Source: Nonomuraea fuscirosea
Lineage (GTDB): Bacteria; Actinomycetota; Actinomycetes; Streptosporangiales; Streptosporangiaceae
Assembly (NCBI RefSeq): GCF_003001935.1
Contig: NZ_PVNG01000022.1
Location: forward strand, 62,001 to 126,000
Direction of reading: 5' to 3'
Length of the DNA: 64,000 nucleotides
Part shown: positions 33,052-42,259 of the stretch, in pieces
Layout: every line of letters starts with the position of its first letter
Numbering within the stretch: position 1 is the stretch's first letter
The notes under the pieces: model-generated
The model's input: the letters and a program-made list of their open reading frames with translations, nothing else
Database searches by the model: none
Told to the model about the DNA's origin: nothing
Position numbers and translations under genes: made by a program

Positions 33052-34587
33052 TCACCAGCCCTTGTCGAAGTCGCAGATGTTCACCGTGACGCTCTTCTGG
33101 CTGCGGGCCGGGGTGATCACCTCGAAGACCACGCGGTACGTGCCCTCCTGCTTCCACGTGATGGACGGGAGCAGCGGCCGGGACGCCGACGTGCCCGACT
33201 GCCGGCCCTGGTTCTGGCCGTTGACCAGCCAGCGGTAGCTGTAGGTGCCGGTGGCCGAGACCTTGGCCCAGATGTTCATGTCGTAGCGCCAGCAGTCGCC
33301 CAGCCTGATGCCCTCATAGGTGAACGCCACCGACCTGACGCCGCCGGCGGTGGACGGCTTGGCGGTGGTGGGCTTGGCGGTGGTCGGCTTCACCGTCGGT
33401 GTCGCGGTCTTCTTCGTGGGGACCGACGTGGAGGTGGGCGTGTGTCTGGGAGTCTTCGGGGTTGTGGGGGTCCGCGAAACCTTCGGCGTCTTCGGAGTCT
33501 TGGGAGGGCTCAGGGTCTTGGCCGACTGCTTGGCCTTGCCGGTCGGGCGGGTCGAGGCGGGGGTGGAGGCCGCGCCGGTGATGGCGGCGCTCGTGCCGGG
33601 GCCGCCGCGCCAGGTAGGCCACCACACCACCGCCGCGGCCACCCCCGTCGTCACGACGACCGCCGTACCGCCGGCCAGGAGTGCGAGCACGAGATGGTTG
33701 CGGGACGAGGTGCGCGTAGGACCGGTCCTCCCATGCGCGAAGCCCCCGTCCCGGCCGGGTCCGCCGGCCGCGGCGGGGAAAGGCGGTCCTGCGGGGAAGG
33801 GGGCCGGGTGGGGTGGCTGGGCCGGGCGTGCGGGGGAGGCGCCGATGAGCTGGAAGAGGACGTCCTGCATGGCCGGACGGGCCGCGGGGTCCTTGGCCAG
33901 GCAGGTGCGCACGATCGAGCGCAGCGGTTCGGGCACGCCGTCCAGCCGCGGCTCCTCGTACTGGATCCGCCGGAGCACCGCGGGCAGCGAGTCGTTGCCG
34001 AACGGTGGCGCGCCGGTGGCCGCGTACACCATCACCGACCCCCACGCGAACACGTCCACGGCCGGTGCGGCGGGCGCGCCGAGGAACTGCTCGGGAGCCA
34101 TGTACGCGGGCGTCCCCACGATGCTGCTGGTACGGGTCACCGCGTCGTCCATCGCGCGGGCGATGCCGAAGTCGATGACGCGCGCCCCGTCGCGGCCGAG
34201 CAGCACGTTCGCCGGCTTGAAGTCGCGGTGCACGACCCCGGCCCGGTGGATGGCGGCCAGCGCGGTGGCGGTGGCGACGGCCAGGCGTTGCAGGTCCGCC
34301 CCCGTGTGCGGGCCGGCCTGCTGGAGCGAGGGCCCCTCGACGTACTCGGTCACGATGTACGGCCGCCCGCCCAGCGAGGCGTCCAGCACCTGCGCGATGC
34401 AGAACGGCTCCACCCGCCGCGCGGCGGCGATCTCCTTGGCGAAGCGGCCGTCACCGATCACGCCCTCGCGCAGCACCTTGATGGCGACGCGCGTGCCGTC
34501 GGGGGCGGAGCCCAGGTAGACGATCCCCTGGCCGCCCTCCCCGAGTGTGCCGACGATCCGGTAGGGGCCGATGGCCTCGGGCGTCAT
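33052..34587 (-). CDS. Receptor-like Ser/Thr protein kinase (second of a tandem pair)
   Basis: 511 residues. The kinase domain (about 5-260) has LGEGGQGIVYLG, VAIKVLREG, VHRDFKPANVLLG and VIDFGIARAMDD. A single membrane segment (HLVLALLAGGTAVVVTTGVAA) near 320 is followed by a Thr/Lys/Pro-rich stalk and a C-terminal beta-sandwich of about 90 residues with two cysteines (GDCWRYDMNIW and VNICDFDKGW), resembling an Ig/PKD-like sensor. The start overlaps the previous kinase stop (ATGA). A PknB-type topology with the sensor outside the cell; ligand unknown. Confidence 0.93.
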   Translation of the reverse strand: MTPEAIGPYRIVGTLGEGGQGIVYLGSAPDGTRVAIKVLREGVIGDGRFAKEIAAARRVEPFCIAQVLDASLGGRPYIVTEYVEGPSLQQAGPHTGADLQRLAVATATALAAIHRAGVVHRDFKPANVLLGRDGARVIDFGIARAMDDAVTRTSSIVGTPAYMAPEQFLGAPAAPAVDVFAWGSVMVYAATGAPPFGNDSLPAVLRRIQYEEPRLDGVPEPLRSIVRTCLAKDPAARPAMQDVLFQLIGASPARPAQPPHPAPFPAGPPFPAAAGGPGRDGGFAHGRTGPTRTSSRNHLVLALLAGGTAVVVTTGVAAAVVWWPTWRGGPGTSAAITGAASTPASTRPTGKAKQSAKTLSPPKTPKTPKVSRTPTTPKTPRHTPTSTSVPTKKTATPTVKPTTAKPTTAKPSTAGGVRSVAFTYEGIRLGDCWRYDMNIWAKVSATGTYSYRWLVNGQNQGRQSGTSASRPLLPSITWKQEGTYRVVFEVITPARSQKSVTVNICDFDKGW

Positions 34588-36380
34588 TGGTAGTCGTCCA
34601 TGGAGCAGACGTCGATCGTGATGCTCTTGCGGGTGGCGGCGGGCGCGGTGACGTTCAGGGTGATCGTGTGACGGCCGGCGTCCAGCATGTACTGCCCGGA
34701 CGTCACGAACGCCGTGTATTCGCCCTCCGACACCCACGATCTGCTGTTCACGCGGACCCGGCCGTCGATGGCCCATTTGTACGAGATCCAGATGCCCGGC
34801 CTGCTCGACTCCACCTGCGTCTGGAAGTGCACCGGGGGCATGTAGCAGCCGCTCGCGCCCGATTGGCCGGGGCCGCCGGACAGGTCGATCTGCAGGATGC
34901 TGATCCTGGCACTGGTGGCCGGTTTCCTGGTGGTCCTGGTCGGGGCTGGGGTCGGGCGGGCGCTCGTGCGCGCCGGTGTGCGGGTCCTGGTGGGGGTCGA
35001 GGTGGGGGTTGAGGTGGGCTTCTGGGTGGGTCTCTGGGTTTCAGGGGCGGTGGTACGGGGCTTGGACGTGGTCTTCGTGGGCTTGTGACCGGGCTCGGCC
35101 GTCCTGCCCGCCGTGTCGTCCGGATCGGCGTCCGGATCGGAGTCCTGGCCGGCGTCGGACGTGGCGTCCGGGGTGGGGGAGCCCGCGGAGAGGAACGCCG
35201 CGCCCTGCCAGCCCGACCAGGGGGCGACCCAGACCACCCCGGCGACGAGCGCCGCCACCAAGACCCCGCCCACCCCGCCGGCCACAGCCACCAACGCCGA
35301 CCCCCGCCGCCGCCCCCGAGACCCAGGCCCAGGTCCCGGCGCATGCCCAGGCCCAACTCCGGGCCCCATCAGCGGGCCCTGCCCCGGCCCCCACGGACCC
35401 GGTCCCGCAGCCTGGGGTCCCGCATCCTGGAACCCCGCGCCCTGGAACCACGCGCCCTGGGATCTCGCATCCTGGGATCCCGCGCCCTGGGATCCCGCAT
35501 CCTGGGGTCCCGTGCTCGGCGGGCCCGGTGGGGGAGTGTGGTGTGCCCAGCCGCCCGACGCCGCCTCCGCTCCGGGCTGCGGTGGTGGGCCGGGGTTCTG
35601 GCCGCTGAGGAGGCGCAGGATGACGTCCCGCATCGTCGGCCGTCGTCTCGGATCCTTGGCCAGGCAGTCGTACACGATCGCGCGCAGCCCGTGCGGCAGC
35701 TCGCCCAGGTGCGGCTCGTTGTGCAGGATCCGGTTGATGATCGCGGGCATCGTGTCCTGGCCGAACGGCGGCGCGCCCGTCCCCGCCCACACCATCACCG
35801 ACGCCCACGCGAACACGTCCGCCGCCGGCCCGAGCGGTTCGCCCGCGAGCTGCTCGGGCGCCATGTAGGAGAGCGTCCCCACGATCGCGCCGCTGTGCGT
35901 GACGGGGTCGTCCATGGCGCGGGCGATGCCGAAGTCGATGACGCGCGGCCCGCCGGGCCCGAGCAGCACGTTCGCGGGTTTGAAGTCGCGGTGCACGACC
36001 CCGGCCTGATGGATGGCGGCCAGCGCGGTGGCCGTGGCGACCGCGAGCCGCTGCAGGTCCGCTCCGGTGTGGCGGCCCGCCTGCTGGAGCGAGGGGCCTT
36101 CGACGTACTCGGTCACGATGTACGGCTGCCGGTCGTCCGGCGAGGCGTCCAGCACCTGCGCGATGCAGAACGGCTCCACCCGCCGCGCCGCCTCGATCTC
36201 CTTGGCGAACCGCGCGCCGAACCCGGCGCCGCCCCGCAGCACCTTGACCGCGACCCGCCGGCCGTCGGGCGCCTGCCCGAGGTAGACGGTGCCCTGCCCG
36301 CCCGCGCCGAGGCGGCCGAGCAGCCGGTACGGCCCTGCCGCCGGTGGGTCGTCCTCCCGCAGCGGTTCGACGTTCGCCAT
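34584..36380 (-). CDS. Receptor-like Ser/Thr protein kinase (first of a tandem pair)
   Basis: 598 residues. Kinase motifs LGAGGQGTVYLG, VAVKVLRGG, VHRDFKPANVLLG, DFGIARAMDD and SYMAPEQLAG. A Gly/Pro/Gln-rich juxtamembrane linker encoded by a 15-bp minisatellite precedes the membrane segment (SALVAVAGGVGGVLVAALVAG). The extracellular part has a Thr/Pro/Lys-rich stalk and a terminal two-cysteine domain (SGCYMPPVHF, ITIDVCSMDDYQ) homologous to that of the following kinase. The two genes clearly arose by duplication and are co-transcribed. Confidence 0.93.
   Translation of the reverse strand: MANVEPLREDDPPAAGPYRLLGRLGAGGQGTVYLGQAPDGRRVAVKVLRGGAGFGARFAKEIEAARRVEPFCIAQVLDASPDDRQPYIVTEYVEGPSLQQAGRHTGADLQRLAVATATALAAIHQAGVVHRDFKPANVLLGPGGPRVIDFGIARAMDDPVTHSGAIVGTLSYMAPEQLAGEPLGPAADVFAWASVMVWAGTGAPPFGQDTMPAIINRILHNEPHLGELPHGLRAIVYDCLAKDPRRRPTMRDVILRLLSGQNPGPPPQPGAEAASGGWAHHTPPPGPPSTGPQDAGSQGAGSQDARSQGAWFQGAGFQDAGPQAAGPGPWGPGQGPLMGPGVGPGHAPGPGPGSRGRRRGSALVAVAGGVGGVLVAALVAGVVWVAPWSGWQGAAFLSAGSPTPDATSDAGQDSDPDADPDDTAGRTAEPGHKPTKTTSKPRTTAPETQRPTQKPTSTPTSTPTRTRTPARTSARPTPAPTRTTRKPATSARISILQIDLSGGPGQSGASGCYMPPVHFQTQVESSRPGIWISYKWAIDGRVRVNSRSWVSEGEYTAFVTSGQYMLDAGRHTITLNVTAPAATRKSITIDVCSMDDYQ
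35396..35515 (-). repeat. 15-bp coding minisatellite in the kinase linker
   Basis: About eight degenerate 15-bp units built on CCTGGRWYCCCGCRY run in frame and encode the linker with repeated Gln-Asp/Gly-Ala steps (SQGAGSQDARSQGAWFQGAG). Length variation between strains is likely. Confidence 0.88.
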
Positions 36381-36521
36381 GAGAGAAGTGACTCCTGAGA
36401 CGGGTGCGGCAGATCTTTACGTACGATAGCGACTCAGATCAGGATTTGTGGTGAAGTCATACACCCACCGAAGCTTCGTTCGAGAGCGACGGCCACCACA
36501 CCAGGCCCGGGCCCGACCGCG

Positions 36522-37733
36522 TCAGTCCCGCGCCCGGGGCAGTGCCGCCACCACGATCAGCCCGCCGCCCTCCCTGGGCCGCGCCCTGACGTCACCCCCG
36601 TGCGCCACCGCCACCGACCGCACGATCGACAGCCCCAGCCCCGCGCTGGTCCCGGTCACCGTCCGCTCGGGCCGGTGCCGGTGGAACGGCTTGAACAGCA
36701 GCGGCACGTCGTACGGCGCCACGCTCGGCCCGGTGTTGCTCACCTCCACCTCCACCCGATGCTCGGACACGGTCCGGCTGACGACCCGCACCCACCCGGT
36801 GCCGTCGTCGAGGTTGTAGCGCAGGCCGTTCTCCACCAGGTTGTGCACGAGCCGTTCGAGCAGCAGCGCGTCCCCGGTCGTCGGGGCGGGCGCGGTGACC
36901 TCGTACAACGTGACCTTGCGGTCGGCGGCCTCGTCGGCGCTCTGCGCGGCCACGTGCGTCACCACGTCGGCCAGGTCCACCGGCGAGCGGTCCGCGACGT
37001 CCTGCTCGGATCTGGCCAGCAGCAACAGCCCGTTGATGAGCCGTTCGTGCCGGGTGTTGATCTCCAGCAGGCTCTCGCCCAGCTCCTTGACCTCACTCGT
37101 GGCCGTACGGCGGTGCATGGCCAGCTCGACCAGCGCCCGGTTCAGCGTCAGCGGCGTGCGCAGCTCGTGCGAGGCGTTGGCCACGAACCTGCGCTGCCCG
37201 TCGAAGGAGTGGTCGAGCCGCTCCACCATGGTGTCGAACGTGTCGGCAAGGTCCTTGACCTCGTCGGCGGGGCCGTTCAGCGCGATGCGTTCGTGCAGCC
37301 CGCGTTCGGCCATGGGGGCGGCGGCGATCCTGCGCGCGGTGTCGGTGACCAGCCGCAGCGGCGCGAGCATGCGCCCCGCCACCACCCAGCCCAGCCCCAC
37401 GGCCCCGCCCCCGACCACGACCAGCGCGACGGCGCCCTGCGTGAGCAGCGAGGTGAGCGCGGCGGACTGGATCCCCGCCTCCTGCTGCCGCAGCCACTCC
37501 TTCGCCTCCTCGCCGTAGACGGTGACGCCGTCCCTGGTCAGGAAGACCTGCTTGGTCCGGCCTGGCTCGGAGGAGGCGAACCGCTCCTCGAAGGTCCGGT
37601 CGAGCTGCTGGTTGAACAGCAGGTACGTGACCCCCAGCAGAGCCAGCCCGGCGAGGAGGAACAGCGCCCCGTACACGGCCGTGAGCCGCAGCCGGAGCGT
37701 GGGCCGCGGCGGACCAGACGGGGAGAGTCTCAT
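36522..37733 (-). CDS. Sensor histidine kinase
   Basis: 403 residues from ATG 37733, which overlaps the response regulator stop (ATGA). Two membrane segments (LTAVYGALFLLAGLALLG; LTSLLTQGAVALVVVGGG) flank a short extracellular loop. A HAMP-like region precedes the H box FVANASHELRTPLTLNRAL, then N box LVHNLVENGLRYN and G box SAGLGLSIVRSVA. The kinase pairs with the following regulator and, by position, senses cell-envelope stress handled by the divergent ABC operon. Confidence 0.94.
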   Translation of the reverse strand: MRLSPSGPPRPTLRLRLTAVYGALFLLAGLALLGVTYLLFNQQLDRTFEERFASSEPGRTKQVFLTRDGVTVYGEEAKEWLRQQEAGIQSAALTSLLTQGAVALVVVGGGAVGLGWVVAGRMLAPLRLVTDTARRIAAAPMAERGLHERIALNGPADEVKDLADTFDTMVERLDHSFDGQRRFVANASHELRTPLTLNRALVELAMHRRTATSEVKELGESLLEINTRHERLINGLLLLARSEQDVADRSPVDLADVVTHVAAQSADEAADRKVTLYEVTAPAPTTGDALLLERLVHNLVENGLRYNLDDGTGWVRVVSRTVSEHRVEVEVSNTGPSVAPYDVPLLFKPFHRHRPERTVTGTSAGLGLSIVRSVAVAHGGDVRARPREGGGLIVVAALPRARD

Positions 37734-38386
37734 GCGATCCGGTACCCCACCCCGGCCACGGTCTGCACGACCGGCGGGTCGGCGAGCTTGCGGCGCAGCT
37801 TGAGTATGGTCAGCCGGACCGCCCCGGTGAACGGGTCGGCGTGCTCGTCCCAGGCCTTCTCCAGCAGCTGCTCGGCCGACACGACGGCGCCGTTCGCGCG
37901 CAGCAGCTCGGTCAGGACGGCGAACTCCTTCTTCGACAGCGGCACGAACCGCCCGTTCCTGAACACCTCCCTGCGCGCCGGGTCGAGCGTGATCCCGGCC
38001 CGGCGCAGCACGGGCGGCACGGCCGGCCGCGAGCGCCGGCCGAGCGCGAGGACCCTGGCGGCCAGCTCGGGGAAGGCGAACGGCTTGGGCAGGTAGTCGT
38101 CGGCGCCCAGGGACAGCCCGCTCACCCGGTCGTCGAGCTGGGCGGCGGCCGTGAGCATCAGCACCCGGGCGGCGCACTCGGAGGCCACCATCTCCCGGCA
38201 GACCTCGTCGCCGTGCACGCGCGGCAGGTCGCGGTCCAGCACGACCACGTCGTAGTCGTTGACCGCGATCCGCTCCAGCGCGGCCGCGCCGTCGTGCGCC
38301 AGATCGACCGCGTGGGTCTCCTCGCGCAGCCACTCGGCGATCGCGTCGGCGAGCATCGGCTCGTCCTCAACCACCAGCACCCGCAT
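37730..38386 (-). CDS. OmpR-family response regulator
   Basis: 218 residues. Receiver domain with phosphoacceptor Asp51 in DVVVLDRDLPRVHG, acidic pair VVEDEP and Lys in YLPKPFAF. C-terminal winged helix with LSKKEFAVLTELLRANGAVV and RLTILKLRRKL. First gene of the two-component operon, divergent from the lipoprotein-ABC operon. The shared promoter has a perfect 20-bp palindrome and an adjacent direct repeat, plausible binding sites. Confidence 0.95.
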   Translation of the reverse strand: MRVLVVEDEPMLADAIAEWLREETHAVDLAHDGAAALERIAVNDYDVVVLDRDLPRVHGDEVCREMVASECAARVLMLTAAAQLDDRVSGLSLGADDYLPKPFAFPELAARVLALGRRSRPAVPPVLRRAGITLDPARREVFRNGRFVPLSKKEFAVLTELLRANGAVVSAEQLLEKAWDEHADPFTGAVRLTILKLRRKLADPPVVQTVAGVGYRIA

Positions 38387-38430
38387 GGCGTTCTCAGGTC
38401 CTTTCCGTCCGCTTACGAAGCTGAGTGTGA

Positions 38431-38480
38431 CGGAACGGATATCCGTTCCGGATAAGCCGCCGCGTTCTGGATAATCCGCC
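38431..38480. promoter_or_regulatory. Palindrome and direct repeat between the two-component and ABC operons
   Basis: CGGAACGGAT followed directly by ATCCGTTCCG is a perfect 20-bp palindrome (38431-38450). CGTTCCGGATAAGCCGCC (38444-38461) is repeated as CGTTCTGGATAATCCGCC (38463-38480), 19 bp apart. OmpR-type regulators bind such direct repeats. Confidence 0.75.
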
Positions 38481-38581
38481 AGGCGGAAACGCTGAGGAAA
38501 CGCCCGGAGCTATTGCATCTCCCCTCGAACGGCATTCATCCGCCGGCATTCACCCGCCGGCGTCCGACGGAGGGAACTGTC

Positions 38582-39112
38582 ATGCGAGGACGAATCCTCG
38601 GCGCGCTGGTCACGGCGCCGCTCACGCTCACCCTGGTCCTGGCGGGCTGCGGCTCGGACGGCGGGGGAGGGGCGGACGTGGCCTCGGTGAGCACGGGCGC
38701 GGCGAGCCAGGGCACGGCCGCGGCCAAGCCGAGCGAGGACCCGCAGGAGAAGGCGCTCAAGTTCGCCCAGTGCATGCGCGAGAACGGCATCGACGTGCCC
38801 GACCCCGACTCCAGCGGCAGGTTCACGATGAGGTTCGACAAGAACACGCCCCAGGAGAAGGTCCAGGCGGCCCAGGACGCGTGCAAGCAGTACGCCCCGA
38901 GCGGTCAGCGGAAGGGCGGCGGAGACCCCAAGATGGGCGAGAACCTGCGCAAACTCGCCCAGTGCATGCGGGACAACGGCGTCGAGAACTACCCCGACCC
39001 CGAGGGCGGCATGATGCGCATCACCCCCGACGTCGGCGGCGACCCCGACTTCAAGTCCGCGCAGGAGAAGTGCCAGAAGGAGTCCGCCGAGGCCGGTATG
39101 GGAGGTTCCTGA
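38582..39112 (+). CDS. Lipoprotein with duplicated AQCMR motif
   Basis: 176 residues from ATG 38582 (GGAGGG eight bases upstream). Lipobox LVLAGC at Cys23. The mature part has two homologous segments, LKFAQCMRENGIDVPDPD and LRKLAQCMRDNGVENYPDP, each with one cysteine. The same type of protein commonly precedes MacA/MacB-like operons in actinomycetes. First gene of an operon with adaptor, ATPase and permease; probably an accessory of the exporter. Confidence 0.85.
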   Translation: MRGRILGALVTAPLTLTLVLAGCGSDGGGGADVASVSTGAASQGTAAAKPSEDPQEKALKFAQCMRENGIDVPDPDSSGRFTMRFDKNTPQEKVQAAQDACKQYAPSGQRKGGGDPKMGENLRKLAQCMRDNGVENYPDPEGGMMRITPDVGGDPDFKSAQEKCQKESAEAGMGGS

Positions 39113-40251
39113 TGGGCCCGGTGACCGAAGGGAGCACCCTCGACGGCACGGCGGAGCGCGCGGCCCCGCCGCCGCGCCGGCGCCGCCGCGGCAGGGGCCG
39201 GCTGGTGGCCGGGCTGCTGGCGGTGGCCGCCCTCGCGGGCGGCGCGCTCGTCGCGGTGAACGGCGCGGGCGTGCTGGAGGCGGGCGCGGGACCGACCAGG
39301 GCGGCCGCCGTGCTGCCGCCCGCGACCACGACGGTGACCAGGCAGACGCTGAACGACACCAGGGACGCCGACGGCGAGCTCGGCTACGGCCCCGTCACCA
39401 CCGCCGTGAGCAGGCAGCCCGGCACCGTCACCTGGCTGCCCGCCAGCGGCGCCACGATCAGCTGCGGCCGGTCGCTGTTCCGGGTGGACGACAAGCCGGT
39501 CGTGCTCATGTACGGCGACCGGCCCGCCTACCGCGACCTGCGCTCCGGCATGGAGGGCAAGGACGTCGAGAACCTGGAGCGCAACCTCGACAAGCTCGGC
39601 TACGACGGGTTCACCGTGGACGACGAGTTCACCTGGGACACCGCCCAGGCCGTCATGGAGTGGCAGGAGGATCGCGGCCTGGCGGAGACCGGCGTGGTCG
39701 AGCTGGGGCGGGTCGTGTTCGCCCCGGGCAGGGTGCGCGTGGAGAGCCTCGACACCGAGGAGGGCGCGCCGGTCACGCCGGGCATGAAGGTCCTGACGTA
39801 CACGGGGACGGCCAAGGTGATCACGGTCCAGCTCGACGCCGAGGACCAGCGGATGGCCAGGAAGGGCGCCAAGGTCGAGGTCACGCTGCCGGACGGCAAG
39901 GACGTCAAGGGCAAGGTCACCGAGGTGGCCACGGTCATCGTGCCGGGGGAGGGGCAGGAGGAGCCGCAGACGCGGGTGGAGGCGCTGGTCTCGATCGGCG
40001 CCGCCAAGGCCGCGAAGGGGCTCGACAAGGCCTCGGTGGACGTGACCTTCACCGCCGCGCAGCGCAAGAACGTGCTGACCGTGCCGATCGCGGCGCTCGT
40101 GGCGCTGCAGGAGGGCGGGTTCGGCCTTGAGGTCGTCGAGGGCGGGAAGTCCCGTTACGTCGGGGTCGAGACCGGCCTGTACGCGGGCGGCCGGGTCGAG
40201 GTCTCGGGCGACGGACTGAGCGAGGGCATGACCGTGGGGCTGGCGAAATGA
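39112..40251 (+). CDS. Periplasmic-adaptor/peptidoglycan-binding protein of an ABC exporter
   Basis: 379 residues, start overlapping the lipoprotein stop (TGATG). One N-terminal membrane segment (LVAGLLAVAALAGGALVAV), a peptidoglycan-binding-1-like helix pair (DVENLERNLDKLGYDGFTV) inserted after a first lipoyl-like part, then barrel domains typical of HlyD/MacA adaptors (KGAKVEVTLPDGKDVKGKV, KNVLTVPIAALVALQEGG). It bridges the ABC permease to the cell wall. Co-transcribed with the MacB-type genes. Confidence 0.9.
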   Translation: MGPVTEGSTLDGTAERAAPPPRRRRRGRGRLVAGLLAVAALAGGALVAVNGAGVLEAGAGPTRAAAVLPPATTTVTRQTLNDTRDADGELGYGPVTTAVSRQPGTVTWLPASGATISCGRSLFRVDDKPVVLMYGDRPAYRDLRSGMEGKDVENLERNLDKLGYDGFTVDDEFTWDTAQAVMEWQEDRGLAETGVVELGRVVFAPGRVRVESLDTEEGAPVTPGMKVLTYTGTAKVITVQLDAEDQRMARKGAKVEVTLPDGKDVKGKVTEVATVIVPGEGQEEPQTRVEALVSIGAAKAAKGLDKASVDVTFTAAQRKNVLTVPIAALVALQEGGFGLEVVEGGKSRYVGVETGLYAGGRVEVSGDGLSEGMTVGLAK

Positions 40252-41039
40252 CGTACCCCATGATCGACCTGAGGGACGTGTCCCGGACGTATCCCGGCGG
40301 CGTGGCTGCACTCAGGTCGGTGTCGCTGCGGATCGGCCACGGCGAGCTCGTCGCCATCGCCGGCCCGTCCGGGTCGGGGAAGTCGACCATGCTCAACGTC
40401 GTCGGCACCCTCGACCGGCCCTCCTCCGGAACCCTGCACATCGACGGGTACGACGTCTCGGCGTTGTCCGACAACCAGCTGTCGGCGCTGCGGGCGACCA
40501 CCATCGGGTTCGTCTTCCAGTCCTTCCACCTCGCCGCTAAGGTTCCGGCGCTGGACAACGTGGCCGACGGCCTCGTCTACACCGGCCTCGGCCGGGCCGA
40601 GCGGCGCCGCCGCGCGGCGGTCGCGCTGGAACGGGTGGGCCTCGGGCACCGCATGGACCACGAACCCCACGAACTGTCGGGCGGGGAGCGGCAGCGGGTC
40701 GCCATCGCCAGGGCGGTGGCGGGCGATCCGCCGCTGCTGCTGGCCGACGAGCCGACCGGCGCGCTCGACTCGGTCTCGGGCGCCGGGGTGATGGAGCTGC
40801 TGCACGAGCTGAACGCGGGCGGCACGACCATCCTGATCATCACCCACGACCGGGAGATCGCGGCCGGCCTGCCCCGGCAGGTGCGCATGCGCGACGGCGA
40901 GATCGTCTCCGACTCCGCCGCCGGCTCAGAGCCCTTGGAAGGGCTCTCGGAAGAGTCCGTGTCGTCTGAGTCTGGGTCGTTCAGGTCTAAGTCGTCCGGA
41001 TCGGTCTCGTCCGGGTCCGTGGAATCGGGGGTGGCGTGA
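40248..41039 (+). CDS. ABC transporter ATP-binding protein (MacB/LolD-type)
   Basis: 263 residues, ATGA overlap. Walker A AGPSGSGKSTMLNVV, Q loop GFVFQSFHL, signature ELSGGERQRVAIARAVAG, Walker B LLLADEPTGALD. The last 40 residues are an unusual Ser/Gly/Glu-rich tail (SVSSESGSFRSKSSGSVSSG) encoded by short degenerate repeats. The tail is absent from most family members and probably arose by slippage near the gene end. Confidence 0.95.
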   Translation: MTYPMIDLRDVSRTYPGGVAALRSVSLRIGHGELVAIAGPSGSGKSTMLNVVGTLDRPSSGTLHIDGYDVSALSDNQLSALRATTIGFVFQSFHLAAKVPALDNVADGLVYTGLGRAERRRRAAVALERVGLGHRMDHEPHELSGGERQRVAIARAVAGDPPLLLADEPTGALDSVSGAGVMELLHELNAGGTTILIITHDREIAAGLPRQVRMRDGEIVSDSAAGSEPLEGLSEESVSSESGSFRSKSSGSVSSGSVESGVA

Positions 41040-42259
41040 TGGGGGTCGTCGAGGTGCCGCGGCCGAAGCCGGCGCCGGCCAGGATGCGACCGCGCGACGT
41101 GATGCGGGTCGGCGCGGTCGGCCTGCGCACGCGCCCGCTGCGGGCGTTCCTCTCAGCGCTGGGCATCGCCATCGGCATCGCGGCCATGGTCGGCGTGGTC
41201 GGGCTCTCGTCCTCGTCCGGCGCGGAGCTCGACCGCCAGCTGTCGGCCCTGGGCACGAACCTGCTGACCATCTCGTCGGGCACCACGCTCATGGGCGAGG
41301 CGGCCCAGATGCCGGTGGACGCGGAGGTCATGATCGAACGGATCGGCCCGGTACAGGCGGCCTCCTCGATCGGAAAGGTCGCCGACGCGAAGGTCTACCG
41401 CTCGGAGCGGATCCCGAAGGCGCAGACGGGCGGGCTCAACGCCTATGCCGCCCGCCTCGACCTGCCCGCCACGGTGGGCGCGACCTTGCGCAGCGGGAGG
41501 TGGCTCAACGCGGCCACGGAGCGGTACCCGGCCGCCGTGATCGGCGCGGCCGCGGCCCGGCGGCTCGGCATCGGGCCGGTCGGCGAGGACACGCAGATCG
41601 TCGTCGGCGGCGTGCGGTTCGCGGTCGTCGGCGTGCTGGAGCCCGTGGCGCTGGCCGACGAGCTGGACAGCGGCGTCCTGGTCGGCTGGCCCGTGGCCGA
41701 GGAGCGGCTGGGCTTCGACGGGCATCCGACCGTCCTCTACACGCGGGCGGAGGAGGCCAGGCTGGAGTCCGTACGCCAGGTGCTGGCGGGCACGGCGAAC
41801 CCGCAGGCCCCGAACGAGGTGGACGTCTCCCGCCCGTCCGACGCGCTGGCCGCCAAGCAGGCGACCAACGAGGCCTTCGCCAACCTGCTCCTGGGCGTGG
41901 GCGCGGTGGCGCTGCTGGTGGGCGGGGTCGGGGTGGCCAACACGATGGTCATCTCGGTGCTGGAACGCCGCGCGGAGATCGGCCTGCGCCGCTCGCTCGG
42001 GGCGACCAGAGGGCAGATCCGCACCCAGTTCCTGGCGGAGTCGCTGCTGCTGTCGGCGCTGGGCGGGCTCGGCGGCATCCTGCTCGGGACGGCGGTGACG
42101 ACGGGGTACGCCCTCTACAGCGGCTGGCCCTCGGTCGTGCCGGCCTGGGCCACGCTCGGTGGCCTGGCCGCGACCCTGGCCATCGGCGCCGTCGCGGGCC
42201 TCTACCCGGCCGTCCGCGCCTCCCGCCTCTCCCCGACGGAGGCGCTGGCCACCCCGTGA
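41039..42259 (+). CDS. ABC transporter permease (MacB/FtsX-type)
   Basis: 406 residues from ATG 41039 (TGATG overlap); GTG 41036 is an alternative. N-terminal membrane segment (FLSALGIAIGIAAMVGVVG), a large extracellular MacB-PCD domain, and three C-terminal membrane segments with the FtsX motif VLERRAEIGLRRSLGATRGQ. With the adaptor and ATPase it forms a MacAB-like exporter for antibiotics or peptides, probably induced by the divergent two-component system. Its stop codon is triplicated in a 29-bp repeat. Confidence 0.95.
   Translation: MGVVEVPRPKPAPARMRPRDVMRVGAVGLRTRPLRAFLSALGIAIGIAAMVGVVGLSSSSGAELDRQLSALGTNLLTISSGTTLMGEAAQMPVDAEVMIERIGPVQAASSIGKVADAKVYRSERIPKAQTGGLNAYAARLDLPATVGATLRSGRWLNAATERYPAAVIGAAAARRLGIGPVGEDTQIVVGGVRFAVVGVLEPVALADELDSGVLVGWPVAEERLGFDGHPTVLYTRAEEARLESVRQVLAGTANPQAPNEVDVSRPSDALAAKQATNEAFANLLLGVGAVALLVGGVGVANTMVISVLERRAEIGLRRSLGATRGQIRTQFLAESLLLSALGGLGGILLGTAVTTGYALYSGWPSVVPAWATLGGLAATLAIGAVAGLYPAVRASRLSPTEALATP

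Noticed and set aside
35396..35515. Minisatellite as a mobile or regulatory element
   Set aside because: It is in frame inside the kinase gene and codes for its linker, so it is a coding repeat.
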